Source of the DNA: Miscanthus floridulus | Taxonomy: Eukaryota; Streptophyta; Magnoliopsida; Poales; Poaceae | Length of the DNA: 64,000 nt | Direction of reading: 5' to 3' | Assembly (NCBI RefSeq): GCF_019320115.1 | Contig: NC_089587.1 | Location: forward strand, 84,368,384-84,432,383 | Shown here: positions 45,990 through 57,010 of the stretch, in pieces | Layout: every line of letters starts with the position of its first letter | How positions within the stretch are numbered: the first letter of the stretch is position 1 | The notes under the pieces: generated by a model | What the model was told of the DNA's origin: nothing | The model's database searches: none | Seen by the model: only the letters and a program-made list of their open reading frames with translations | Position numbers and translations under genes: made by a program

Positions 45990-48031
45990 TCTAGGTTTCA
46001 TTAGGTTTCTCTAAGTTTCAGTATAGAAAGTAAAACTTTGTACTTATACTCATCGAGGTAGAATCTGGACATTGTGTAGGTGGATCTGGAGCAAGCAGCG
46101 TCTGTGAGATCGCCCAATCTTGTTGCTAGCCAATTTGCTGCATGAACTTGATCATCTCGGCTATCTGCCGCTGATCTTGCTCCCGCTGGGCCTCCAAAGC
46201 CTACAGCCTTTGCTGCTTGACCTCCCGCTCGGCCTGCAATTCCTGCACCTGGGCCTGCAGCATTTAACCCTAATGTTTCAATAATGCATAGGTAAGGTAT
46301 GTAAAAGTCAAAGAACAACAAATGAAATAGGAATGCTTACCTGGAGTGCCGATGCTATGGTCGGCCATTGGCGTATGGGCATGCTTGAGCTCGTGCTCGA
46401 TGCTCGGAGCTGGTGGAGAGGAGGAGTAGGGGCCGTGTTGAGGACGCCGTCGCTAATCTAGAACTGCCCATGCTTCTTGCCTTGCCCCACCCTCATCACG
46501 AGCTGAGGATCAAGGTGCTCCTTGGTTCTTGGATCATAGCCCGACCCATGGACTGACCTTGCTGCCTCCGTGTACGAAGAGAGGCGGGTGTGGACGCTGG
46601 AGTTGGTGTATGCCTGAACCAGGGCATCTGGGTCATACTCAATGTCGGCCGTCACCTTGCCCATGTGAACCAGAGCATATGCCTTGAGTTGACCAACTGG
46701 CTGGCCACCGTGTGCATCCAACTACGAGAAAGACAACAACATGTGGTTAGAAATGATGCAGAATTGAGCGCAGCTAGATTAGAGCAATGGCGAAGAATTA
46801 AATATGCCTTTGCATATTTGCAGAGGCTGTGGCTGCCCTGATGGTGAGGTACACCTGGCATCTGTAAACGCCTATCGCGGGCCTCCTCGTGCTTCTTCTG
46901 CCAGTCCCCGTCCAACCAGGTGTGCACAATATATTCCCAGCAATCGGGGTGGGTGGCGCACCAGCTTGGAATTGCCTATAGGACATCAAGTAGATGACAT
47001 ATCAGAAGATCAAATTAGGCATACTTAATCTCAAAAGAAATGAATATTCATGTTTTGTATTTACTTGTATGTACTGCTCCCTTGTCAGCATCATCCGTCT
47101 TGCCTCCTCTTTGTTGACACGCCTGAGTAGGAACTTGGCGTTGTAGTCTATGTGGGCCTAGATGCGAGACTCATAGTGCAAGTCCATGACACGCCTTTTA
47201 TAGGAAGCGTAAGCCACCTGATACGCACTTTCCTCCTATCCCTCCTGGATTCTGAAGAAGTCCTGCATAAAGACATGAGGTATCCATTATCTTATTTCAA
47301 GAATGTCCAATGAATGCGAGGAATTGAGGAATGTAGTGCAAGAAAGACTTACCCACAACTCCCTAATCACTCGATCTGCCTTGTTTCTACAGCGGATGCC
47401 ATTATGATCTGGAGCATCCTGCATGAGGGCATAGTGGTCGAACGTCCAGGCTGGCTCCTAATCCTGATCTCCTTTCCTAACCAGGCCAGGGAAGTGTTCC
47501 TTACACAGAAGTCCCAGGATGCCATTCACATTGCGTGCCAAGGCCACCTGGTCCACAAGCACCCAGTTCCTACACAAGTGGTCCACAATAGTTATTAGTT
47601 ATTATTATGATTTTTCAACATATCAAATGAAGAACATATGAAGTTACTTACTTATCGCCCTCAGGTGCAATTAGTGGGCGCCTCTCAATAGGTATCGGTC
47701 GCTTCGGGAGCTTTGTGGGACATCACTGGTAGGGCTTTGACATACCAGAGGAAGTGGAACCCCCTACCATCGCCGCCTCCTCATCCTCCGTCGCTAGAAC
47801 CACCTCCTCATCCTCCGTTTGTGGACCCCCATCCCCATCCACTGTGTGCTGAAGGTCATCATCATGCACAGGGTCACGTGAGGAGCTACGCCTGTGGTCA
47901 GTCAATGGCTCCCGCCTAGGCCTACCTCTCGGCCTCCTCAGCCTCTCTGATGCCTCTACCTCCTTAGCCATAGCCATGTCCCTCCGGTTGGCGTAAACCG
48001 AGGGGCAGCTCCTCCTAGTGGGCCCCATCAC
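45990..48031 (-). pseudogene. TNPA-like gene of the second CACTA (Transposase_24-type), 5-6 exons
   Basis: Minus-strand exons are separated by introns with GT/AG borders. An acidic, Arg-rich first exon (48031 to about 47645) starts MGPTRRSCPSVYANRR. The next (about 47580-47350) has NWVLVDQVALARNVNGIL and then APDHNGIRCRNKADRV. Then come exons with YNAKFLLRRVNKEEARRMM (about 47120), WEYIVHTWLDGDWQKKHEEA (about 46935) and the AYALVHMGKVTADIEYDPDA region (about 46680). The last exon is a Gln/Glu-rich coiled coil (QVQELQAEREVKQQRL, about 46250). This is the layout of CACTA Transposase_24 proteins, which bind subterminal repeats. Only a few stops (TAG near 47455, 47240 and 46200) break it, so it is better preserved than its partner transposase. 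Confidence 0.75.
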
Positions 48032-48141
48032 CTACAATTAAAAAGAGTAAACCAATAAGTACAGATAAACGAGACGTACTTAGTAAAAGATGCAAAATAA
48101 AGAAAATGTAATTACAAAATAACATAGTATTACATGTATTT

Positions 48142-51100
48142 CTAATATTCTTCATGATCGGGATTATCTGGACGATAGGTATCGTCATCACTATCAAGAT
48201 TGTCCAAATCCTCAACAGCCTCATCCTCATCGTTGTCATTGCCTAGTCGTAGTCCATCAAGCATTTCCAAGTCCTTTGGATCATGCACCTCATTTGCAGC
48301 ATCCTCGTCAATAACCCATTCCTCATCTGTTTCCATTTTGATCTCTCCAGTTAAGTCTATCTCAAGCATCCCTAGTAGCCCTCTTCTTGTTGATAGAACT
48401 CTCCATCATGCGTGTTTGGGTTCAAGTTGTAATCATCAGGGTTTGGGCGAGGTAATCTACTGTGTGGTAATACCTTGTGCACAATTTACCAACCCTGAAG
48501 ACGTGGGTCAGTTTTGTAAGCATATGGACAATAATAAACTTGTGTGGCTTGTTGAGCCATAATATAGACATCTTCTCCTAGATAGAAGAAATCCTATCGA
48601 GTTTCAACTATCCCAAGTTGATGGGACTTTCTCGATACTGCAGGATCAAACCACTGGTATTTGAATATGACAGGATTAAATGCTTTGGAACCACGGTAGT
48701 TCAGCTCGTATATTTCTTCAACTATCCCATAATACTCCTCCTGATCAGTGCCTGGCGTAAATACTCCGATATTCGTGGTCCTTGGATTGGGATGACTCTG
48801 CTCGTACCTTGTTGTGTGGAAGCGATATCCATTCACGTCATAAGCGTTAAATGACAAGACCTTATAGCCAAAGCCATTGGCCACCTATCGTAATTCAGCA
48901 CTTATAGACACATCTCTTTGGCACTGCAAGTTCAAGTAGGAGAGAAATGAAATCAGGCAACTTGGAACGTCAAACTTAGTAAGAGCTAAGTTGGCCGGTA
49001 CCTTTTTTTGGAACCATGTAATGAAATCAGGTGAACCATGTTGAAGAAGGGTCTCTCGTTCATGGTCAGAAGGTGGCCTTGAATGGTGCTAGGATTCATC
49101 AAAAAATTCTCTGCACCGACAAGGAACAATGTTGTTGGGTGTACAAAAGTTACGGAGTATGTAACAAGTTTGTTGAGAACTTACCCCAGATATGTTTCCA
49201 CTTCATCAAGGTTGGTCAACATGTAGAGCATGATCTTGCGCCACTCTTCATAGCTCAAGGTCTTTGTGGTCGCTCCACTTGCTCTCCCGCGTGGCCCTTT
49301 GAAAAGGCTAAGGGTCGATTCATTTTCGTCCTCATTGTACCGAGCGAGTGGATTATGCACGCTAGGAAGGTTCTCATTATAGTATGTTGTTGTGAAGTTT
49401 GACACCTCCTCATGAATGAATGCCTTAGCAATGGAAGCCTCAATCTTGCCTTTGTTTCCACATTTCTTGCGAATAGTCTTTAGACATCTCTCGATTGGAT
49501 AGCACCAACGGTTCTGCACGGGGCCCCCCATTCGTGCCTTGGACGGGAGGTGCGAAATCAAATGCTGCATCGACAAGAAAAAGCCAGGTGGAAAGATCTT
49601 CTCCAACTTACAGAGCAACAGAGGTGCCGCTTTTTCCAACTCCTTAACCACTTTCACAGATACCTCCTTGGCACAAAGCTGGCGGAAGAAAAAGCTCAAC
49701 TCTACCAGCACCTTCTAGACATTCTCAGGGACGTAGCCTCGAACCATCGATGGAAGAAGTTGCTCAATCTATATGTGGTAGTCATGACTCTTCATCCCTA
49801 AGACTCGGCCAGTCTCTAGGTTCGCTCCCCTCCTTAGATTCGCTGCATACCCATCCAGGAACTTTAACGTCTGCATCCATTGTATCACTTCCGTCCTGTG
49901 CTTCTTTCCTAAGACGTAATCGGCCTTAGGCCTTTTCCATGGCTTACCGTCTCTTGGAGGTAGCATCTCTAGCTTTGGTCTATCGCATAGCGTTGCCAGG
50001 TCCACTCTGGCCTTAGGGTTGTCCTTTGTCTTGTCAGGAATGTCCATGAGTGTTGCCCAAAGTGCTTCGGCGACATTCTTCTCAGTGTGCATTACATCTA
50101 TATTATGTGGAAGGAGAAGGTCATCAAAATAGGGAAGCCTCTCCAAGCCCGACTTATGAGTCCACATATGTTCGACACCATATCCCACAAAGCAATCTTT
50201 CTTTGGATTATCTTTCTTCCGACTATCTTTCTATGGATTGACCACGAGAGCATCTATCTAAGCATGAACCTAGGCACCAATCATCTTCTGAGGTTCAGGG
50301 TCGGTCACCTTGACACCTTTCGTGAAGTTCTTGGTGTCTTGTCTAAATGCATGGTTAAGAGGGAGGCCCTATCGATGCTTGTCGAACGGCGAAAACTTGC
50401 CATCCTTCTTCAACCAAATGAACTCCAGTGTTGTCTTACATACCGGGCATGGGAACTTCCCATGGACACACCATGCGCTGAATATCCCATATGCCAGGAA
50501 GTCATGCATGGAGTACTGGTACCAAACATACATTTTGAAGTTTTTCTTTGTAGCTTGGTCGTAAGTCCATACCCCTTCATTCCAAGCACTGATCAATTCA
50601 TCATAAACAGGCTCCATGTACACACCCATTTTGTTTCCCAGGTGTCTAGGAATTATCAATGTCAAGAATATGTTTTGCCGTTGAAAGAGAACCCCGAGGG
50701 GGGGGGGAGATTGAGGGGGATAGCGAACACAGGCCAACAAGTGTATGGGGCCGACATCATTCCATAAGGATTGAACCCATCCGTTGCTAGCGCAACACGT
50801 ACATTACGGGCCTCAAGATCTTTGTCACGATGCTTGCGATTAAAGTTTTTCCATGCTTCACCATCAGCTGGATATACCATCTTGTCAGAATTGTATCAAA
50901 TGCCATTCTTGTGCCATGTCATCTATTTCACGGACTCCTCGGTCATGAATAGCTGTTAGAGCCTCGGTATGATCGAAAGGTGCCGTAGGACTTTCATGGG
51001 GATCTCAAGCTGCTCCTTCTGGCCATCACCTTTGTCTACCTCCACATACCTAGAGGATTTACACTTTGGACAATACTTTGCATCCTTGTGATCTTTCCTA

Positions 51101-51786
51101 AATAGGACACACCCCTTCGGGCAACAATGTATCTGCTCATACGGCATCTTAAGTGCATGAAGGAGTCTCTGTGACTCGTAGAAGCTGCTCGGTAGAATAT
51201 GACCCTCCGGAAGCAGCCCACCAATAACTGCCAACATACCATCGAAGTAGGCTCGACTCATGTTGTACTGGGACTTCAACCCCATTAGGTGTCCAATGGC
51301 ATCCAGTTGACAAACCGTTGCCTTCTCGTGTAGGAGCTTTTGTGCCGAAGACAACATTTGGTAGAATGCCTTTCCGGTTGGCTCTGGCTCGTCCTCATCC
51401 TCCTTCTCCTCCTCCTCCTCCTCCGTAGGTCTTTCAGCGAATGTTGCTTTGTGAAAGTCACCTAACCATCCTGCTACCCCGCCATCAGTATCAAACGCCT
51501 CCAAGCATGGTCTCACCACCTCCTCTCTAGTACAATGGGCTTCACCATGGAACACCCATCGGGTATAGTTTGGCATAAATCCATACTTGTGAAGATGTTC
51601 CCCCATGATCTTCCTTGTTTTTCTTTTTCTGTTTCCGCATTCACTACAGGGACAGAATGTGTCTCTCGCTCCATTAGCTGCCTTGCCAAATGCTTGGTTC
51701 AAGAAACCCTCGGTCTTGTCCATCCATTCAGGGGTGATTTCAGCCTGACTTGGGTGGCCCGTGTACATCCACTCATGGTTATCCAT
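48142..51786 (-). pseudogene. TNP2-type transposase of the second CACTA, decayed
   Basis: The minus-strand ATG at 51786 opens a 276-codon frame. It holds the N-terminal associated domain (EWMDKTEGFLNQAFGK, then FCPCSECGNRKRKT and YTRWVFHGE), an acidic run (EEEEEEKEDEDEPEP) and the start of Transposase_21 (CCPKGCVLFRKDH, YCPKCKSSRY). It stops at 50956 (TAG on the minus strand), continues in the same frame to about 50700, and shifts frame at a ten-base G run (50698-50707). Later parts include DFLAYGIFSAWCVHGKFPCP (near 50500), HNIDVMHTEKNVAEALWATL (near 50085), a DUF4218-like block (49711-49181) and an acidic tail ending RPDNPDHEEY at 48142. In-frame TAG codons are frequent. Confidence 0.85.
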
Positions 51787-52379
51787 CCTCTAGCATATAC
51801 ATGAGCGAGTAATATAACCACCAATTGCATCTGAATGATGTGCCTACTGTCTAATGGGTGAGGATATGTCCTAATCCCACCTGTGAATGCGTAGATGAGG
51901 TTAGTTTACATGCTCTACTCCGATCCGAGATAGAATTTTGGCAACGCCTCCCCATTGTTCTCCCGATACACGTCCTGGAAGGGAGAGTGTGTATCCGGAG
52001 AACAACAGGGAGGTGGTGCTGAAACTCTATCTCGGATCAAAGTAGAACATGAAAACTACCCCATCTACGCATCCGTGGGCTGTCCAAAAAAGTGGACAAT
52101 CTAAAACAGATACGGTCTTAGATATGCGAAGATCCGCATACCTCCAACCGTATTTGTTTCGAACGGGGGATGCCTAACTAGGTTACATCGATCTACGACA
52201 ACGATAAGGAAGAGAGGTTATTCATACCTAGGGTGGCGGTGGAGTCAGGCTAGCGGGGTAGTGGTGAAGCGACGCTGTGCAGGCAGGACCGTAGCGCCGA
52301 CAAAGACGATCGGGGTCGCCTACGTACTCCGGGTCCCCTCCGATGGGTCCTGCTCTGCAAAAGAAGAATTATAATACTA

Positions 52380-53120
52380 TAAGTTAAAAATTACGGCAGA
52401 ACCTCCCCTATATGGGGAGGTTTCCAAAACCTGCAAGAATAAAGCCGGTATGATGGCCGATAGCATATATACGGCACGAAGGCCCACACATCCACGTACA
52501 GCACAAAGGCCCACACATCCACATACGGCATGAAGGCCGTCAATGACATACAAGGCACGAAGGCCAACAACCGGGGGGGCTTCATACCTTGGGTGGCGGT
52601 GGAGTCGGGCGACGCGGTGCCGGGGTCACCTTCGTCTCTAGCGAGGGGCAGGGATGATGGCGGGGACGAATGGCGAGGGGCGTTGCCGGTGGTCGAGGCT
52701 CCTCCTCCTCCCTTCTCCTTCCTCCTCCCTTCTCCTTCTCCTCCCTTCTCCTTCTTCCTTCTCCCTTCTCCTCTCCTCCACCTCCCTTCTCTCCTCTGCT
52801 CCCCTGCTCCTCCACTCTGGCGGGTCAGGGGAGAGGGGCAGCCGAGTGGGGCTGGGTCGGGGCTGGGGCTGCAGCGGTGGTCCGGCGGCAGAGCAGGGCC
52901 GAGGCGGGGCCAGCTACGGCGGTCGAGCGGCGCCGGGTCTGGGCCGGGGCGGGGCCGACTGGCTGCCGCGGCGGAGCGGGGCCGGGTCGGGGCCGACGGT
53001 CCAGCGGCGGAGCGGGGCCGAGGCGGTGTCGGTGGTCGCGCGGCGACGGGGCGGGGCCGGGCGCACACGATAGTGAGAGAGAGAGTGGGAGTGGGCTGCG
53101 GCCGGCCCGCTAGGGTTAAG
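52380..53120 (-). other. GC-rich 5' leader region of the second CACTA
   Basis: The region is strongly strand-asymmetric, with CTCCTTC runs at 52695-52810 and GGGCCGGGGCGG runs at 52830-53110. It is open in several frames on both strands only because of its low complexity. A repeat of about 31 bases (GGCACGAAGGCCCACACATCC) recurs 3-4 times at 52467-52563. I do not support any protein here. It lies between the transposase start and the subterminal repeats, where the promoter should be. Confidence 0.5.
52467..52563 (-). repeat. Short tandem repeat, about 31 bp unit
   Basis: CACGAAGGCCCACACATCCACGTA-type units (shortened: ACGAAGGCCCACACATCC) repeat three to four times with small changes. Confidence 0.65.
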
Positions 53121-53129
53121 TGGGTCGGC

Positions 53130-53300
53130 TCTTTGCCGAGTGCCGAGATGCGGACACTCGACAAAGAAATTCAGCGTTCTTTTAATCGGAAAGAATAAAA
53201 AAAATTTCTAAAAAATCTTTGCCGAGTGTTGCAAGCCTGGCACTCGACAAAGAGGTTCCTTTGCCGAGTGCCAATTGCGACACTCGGCAAAGTATTTTTA
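53130..53300 (-). repeat. Subterminal hairpin repeats near the 5' end of the second CACTA
   Basis: TTTGCCGAGTGCC and inverse CACTCGACAAAG/CACTCGGCAAAG pairs at 53133-53167, 53217-53254 and 53259-53293 match the left-end array at 28376-28740. About 450 bases of AT-rich DNA follow before the truncated end. Confidence 0.8.
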
Positions 53301-53758
53301 TTTTTTTTATTTTTGTTTTCAAATTTTTTCTGTGGCATTTATACAGTACCTAGAAGCACATGTTCTAATTTGGAACTTTTCTATGACTTTTTGGTATATT
53401 TTTTTAATTTTTTATGTTTACTTGAATTTTTCTCGAAAAAGTAAATTTGAACTGCAGGTGCATGAAATATTAGAATTTAACGATTCAAAAAATGGTATTC
53501 ATGTTTTTGAGGCCGTGTGCAGGGACATTCGTGAAATTTCGAACATCTGTTTCACGAAACATGACCACCAACTTGTTAAAAAAATATTTTTTAATTATAT
53601 AAAATGCAAACGAAGTCCGAAAATTACGAAACTTGTCGAGGTGTCGTGTCGTCGCATATAGAGGTTGTGGTAAAAAAATTAGAAGTTTCCGAGCAAGTTG
53701 TGACGTACGATACCTAAAACCCAGACATCTCATGTCTCCCCTGTACACACAACGGCGT

Positions 53759-53920
53759 GTCAATCATAGTCTAATTAGGCTTAAAAGATTCGTCTCGTAA
53801 ATTTTGTCTAAACTGTGTAATTATTTTTATTTTTTATTTATATTTAATGCTTCATGCATGCGTCCAAAGATTCGATGTGACGAGGAATCTTAAAAAATTT
53901 TGCAAAATTTTGGGAACTAA
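53759..53920. mobile_element. Partial Tourist-like MITE (5' truncated)
   Basis: It matches the second half of 58384-58626 from CAATCATAGTCTAATTAGGC to GGGAACTAA. The first half is absent, replaced by CACTA DNA, and the right terminus is cut by the next MITE. Confidence 0.75.
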
Positions 53921-54142
53921 GGGCGCGTTTAGATCCAAATTTTTTTGGGTTTAGCTACTGTAGCACTTTCATTTGTATTTGGCAATTAGTGTCTAATTAT
54001 GGACTAATTAGGTTCGAAAGTTTCGTCTCGCGATTTCTCACCCAACTGTGCAATTAGTTTTTTTCGTCTACATTTAATACTCCATGCATATACAGTAAGA
54101 TTTGATGTGACGGGTACTACATAAATTTTTTAAACTGGCTGT
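53921..54142. mobile_element. Tourist-like MITE inserted into the preceding MITE
   Basis: It begins GGGCGCGTTTAGATCC directly after AACTAA, the TAA inside the terminal repeat of the older MITE. The interior (CTACTGTAGCACTTTCATTT, GTTCGAAAGTTTCGTCTCGC) matches the inverted 24467-24707 subfamily. The right terminus is eroded, so the end is approximate. Confidence 0.72.
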
Positions 54143-54863
54143 TTTGAAGGGTCACCTCACAGGAACAATCCATCCATCCGTCAATCAATCTAGTATCACC
54201 TGTTGGGAGATACTAGCTGGCTGGCTGACCTGCTGATGATCGAGCAGGTGGCCGAGTGTGAATGGACTGTGGGTCGGCTTAGCAGACAGCCCAGCAGCGT
54301 GACTTAGACTCCACGCTTCCGGATCTTGCACTGTCCTTTTCTCCAAGAACGGTGCCTTCCCTTCACCCTTCTGTCCATGTCGGCCTCCTTCTCTCTCTCC
54401 CTCTCACTGTAACCTAGCTAGCCTCTAGGCTCTAGCTACCCACTTGCATATTTCATGCCTAATCCAGGGATTGTCGTGAAAAAGTCGAGCAGAAAGCCAG
54501 AAAGGTTCTTGCTCCAACAAGATCAATCGATCTACTCCTGATAAACCAGATCAGGAGTACTGGAAACTGAGCTTCATTCACCAACAAGGCTACGTAGTAC
54601 ATGCAGGCAGGCAGGCGAGGAGGCGGGACAGACCATGGATTCCCAACGCACAAACCACAAGCGAAACTCCCTGATGAGCGAGGTAGATTATGCATGGATA
54701 ACCCGTGCGGTGCTGATGGGCCATAAATGGTTTAGAATTAAATTACACAACTTGTTTTTACTCGCATGAAGGAATAAACTACTAGTATAAATTAATTTTA
54801 GATTTTAGATTTGAAATAAAATGAGACGTCTTATATTTACTCGCATAAAGGAATAAACTATTA
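54143..54863. other. Intergenic DNA; start of the right duplication copy
   Basis: No gene is supported. From about 54474 it shares ordered blocks with 27355-27800 (TCGAGCAGAAA, TTCTTGCTCC, TTCATTCACCAACAAG, AACGCACAAAC). Confidence 0.45.
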
Positions 54864-55127
54864 CTCCCTCTTCATCTAGAAAAAACTACAATTCTAGCAC
54901 GGTACTAATTTAAAGTATATCTTAGATTTGACTGGCTATATATAGTATATAAAAATAATATTCATGATATCCAATAAGTATCATCAGTTTTTTCATGAGA
55001 TATATTTTTATATTATACCTATTTGGTGTCAAACATTAATACTTTTATCTATATATTATATTTGGTTAAACTTTAGATGTTTTAACAAAGAATGCACCTA
55101 AAATTGTATTGTTCTTTTGGACGGAGG
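54864..55127. mobile_element. Stowaway MITE, 264 bp, TA target
   Basis: It starts CTCCCTCTTCATCTAG and ends TTTTGGACGGAGG, with TA at 54862-54863 and 55128-55129. Internal TIR pairing extends through ACTACAATTCTAG and CTAAAATTGTATT. Confidence 0.85.
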
Positions 55128-55377
55128 TATTATAAATGATTTTTTAGGATGGTGTGGTATGATAACGTAGATAAACAAATGCATATTAATAGATAATATG
55201 GTTTGTTGACGTAGATAGCTTGCACGATTAGATAGGTACCATAATAATTGTATGTGCTAGTTGTGTTGCTGATGTGGATGGCTTTCATTATTGAGACAAC
55301 ATGATTCTAGTGGAATTTAAGACAATAAGATATATAGATATAGATATAGATATATGTCTGAATCTGCTTAAGCTTAC

Positions 55378-55664
55378 TTATAGCAAGTACAATAATGGTC
55401 CTATAGCCAAGCAAATTTGATGTGGAAAAAAGAAGAGAGGAGAGATGATGAGAGCTTGGCTCTCATGCAAGCAAGCACGGGAGCCTATACAGGGGTGGGT
55501 TCATACATCAAGTGAATATGAGAAAGATTAGGGAAGAGAAGGTTGACATGGGTAAAAGTAACAATAAAAAAGTTTCTTATAGACAAATAAGAGACCATTG
55601 TTGTATAGCTTGGCTCTTGTCTAATAGCCAAACACTTGGCTCTATTATTGTGGTTGCTCTTAGA
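55378..55664. mobile_element. MITE with AGCAA-type ends (Mutator/hAT-like)
   Basis: The left AGCAAGTACAATAATGGTCC and right inverse AGCAACCACAATAATAGAGC form inverted repeats of about 30 bases, including an inner AGCCAAGC block. The interior is AT-rich with no ORF of meaning. The superfamily is uncertain because the target duplication is unclear. Confidence 0.6.
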
Positions 55665-55943
55665 GCAATTTCAAAAGACTCTTTAATTATATTCTCCCTA
55701 ATTTATAGGTATAGAGTTTTTTGTTAAAAAAATATCCTCTAATCGTCTCTTTAATTGATATCCTAATGTAGACATCCTCTATTCTGGATTTCTCGCTAGC
55801 CAAAGATATATGAGGAGCGAGGATGGCTCTCTAGAGTATACAGAAGACATAGAAAAGCTATTAGATAATGTACAAAGATATAAAAACCAATTTTTAAACT
55901 AGAGTGTTTCTTCAAAAAATGATGATTTAGAGACTTAGTTTTA

Positions 55944-56185
55944 ATCCTTGTTTAGTTCGCGAAAAGTTTTTCCAAAAAGTGCTACAGTACCGATCACATC
56001 GAATCTTGTGATACGTGCATGGAGCATTAAATGTAGACGAAAAAAAACTAATTGCACAGTTTGGTTGGAAATTGCAAGACCAACGTTTTGAACCTAATTA
56101 GTCCATGATTGAACACTAATTACCAAATAAAAACAAAAGTGTTACAGTAGCTAAATTTTTAACTTTCCACCAATTAAACTAGGGC
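55944..56185. mobile_element. Tourist-like MITE, GGCCTTG subfamily, TSD TTA
   Basis: It has the same interior as 24142-24381 (GTGCTACAGTACC, GCATTAAATGTAGACGAA, CATGATTGAACACTAATTAC). The terminal bases have decayed (ATCCTTG), but TTA flanks both ends (55941-55943, 56186-56188). Confidence 0.82.
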
Positions 56186-57010
56186 TTAGAAACTCTTGAA
56201 GATGCTTTTAGTACACAGTCATGCATGTATACTCCTCTGCAAAGGGCATGCATGTAGCCGTCCTTTCCCTAATCTCCCTCCACTCCACATGCCTGCAGAG
56301 AGCGTCGTGCCGTCGTCAAACCTTTCTGCGCGCGCGCGCACACACGCAAACAAGCTTTAAGCCATGAATCCATGATGATATCCTTCTGCCGGCAAATGCC
56401 TCGAAGCTAGTAGCTGAGACATGCACGCACGAACGCAGGCACGCAATGCCGAAATTCCCGCGCGCGGATGCACCACCCGCTGTATACCACCACCAGGTTA
56501 AATTAGCGGCGATCGATGGGTTTAATTAGCCCATGGGGGTATGGCCGGCTTATCAGCTAGAATCTACAGTATTTTTTTCTCATAATAAAATAGCTTCAAC
56601 CGACTTATCAATCGGCTTAGCTAGCCTAGCTAGGACTGGCTGGGAGACCAGGAGGGCCTTGTTTAGTTCCAAAAATTTTTTCCAAAAAGTGCTACAGTAG
56701 TCATCACATCAAATCTTGCGATACGTGCATGGAGCATTAAATGTAGACAAAAAAAACTAATTGCACAGTTTGATTGAAAATCGTGAGACGAACATTTTAA
56801 GTCTAATTAATCTATGATTAAATACTAATTACCAAATAAAAATAAAAATGCTATAGTAATCAAATTCCTAAATTTCACCGAACTAAACACAGCCCTATAC
56901 AAGCGACGCGCTGTTCCCTCGCACGTCCCAGGCATAGATAGAGCTAGCTAGCTAGTGCAGGAACAGCTCTGTCCCCTTCTGTTCTGCTGTGTCGTCTCCC
57001 CGGCCCGATC
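56186..57010. other. Intergenic DNA; right duplication copy, main part
   Basis: Ordered blocks match 27905-28330: CCTTTCCCTAATCTCC, ACATGCCTGCAGAGAG, TGCCTCGAAGCT, GGGTTTAAT, TGGGAGACCAGGAG, ACAAGCGACGCGCTGT and CCCTCGCACG. A CG-alternating run lies at about 56330. A MITE (56654-56895) interrupts this copy only. Confidence 0.65.
56654..56895. mobile_element. Tourist-like MITE, GGCCTTG subfamily
   Basis: It has ends GGGCCTTGTTTAGTTCC and AACTAAACACAGCCC. The interior matches 25350-25592 with many C-to-T changes. It splits a duplicated block (CCAGGAG | ACAAGCG) that is uninterrupted at 28190-28230, which confirms it as an insertion. Confidence 0.85.

Larger units (their letters stand above)
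28356..53758 (-). mobile_element. CACTA element of the TTTGCCGAGTG family, split by a gypsy insertion
   Basis: The left (3') end begins about 28356 (CATGCTACAGGAGACGCG, a decayed CACTACA-type terminus) followed by TTTGCCGAGTGC/GCACTCGGCAAAG paired repeats to 28746. The element is then interrupted by the gypsy element (28747-45294) and resumes at 45295 with the same repeats. On the minus strand it carries a TNPA-like gene, a TNP2-like transposase and a GC-rich 5' region with subterminal repeats at 53130-53300. Without the insertion it is about 8.85 kb. The right (5') terminus is missing: at about 53758 the sequence changes abruptly to a partial MITE. Confidence 0.82.

Noticed and set aside
52391..53198. 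Long open frames on both strands (257 and 222 codons)
   Set aside because: They overlap in low-complexity GC-rich DNA of the CACTA leader, have only Pro/Arg/Ala or Gly-rich composition, and no domain.
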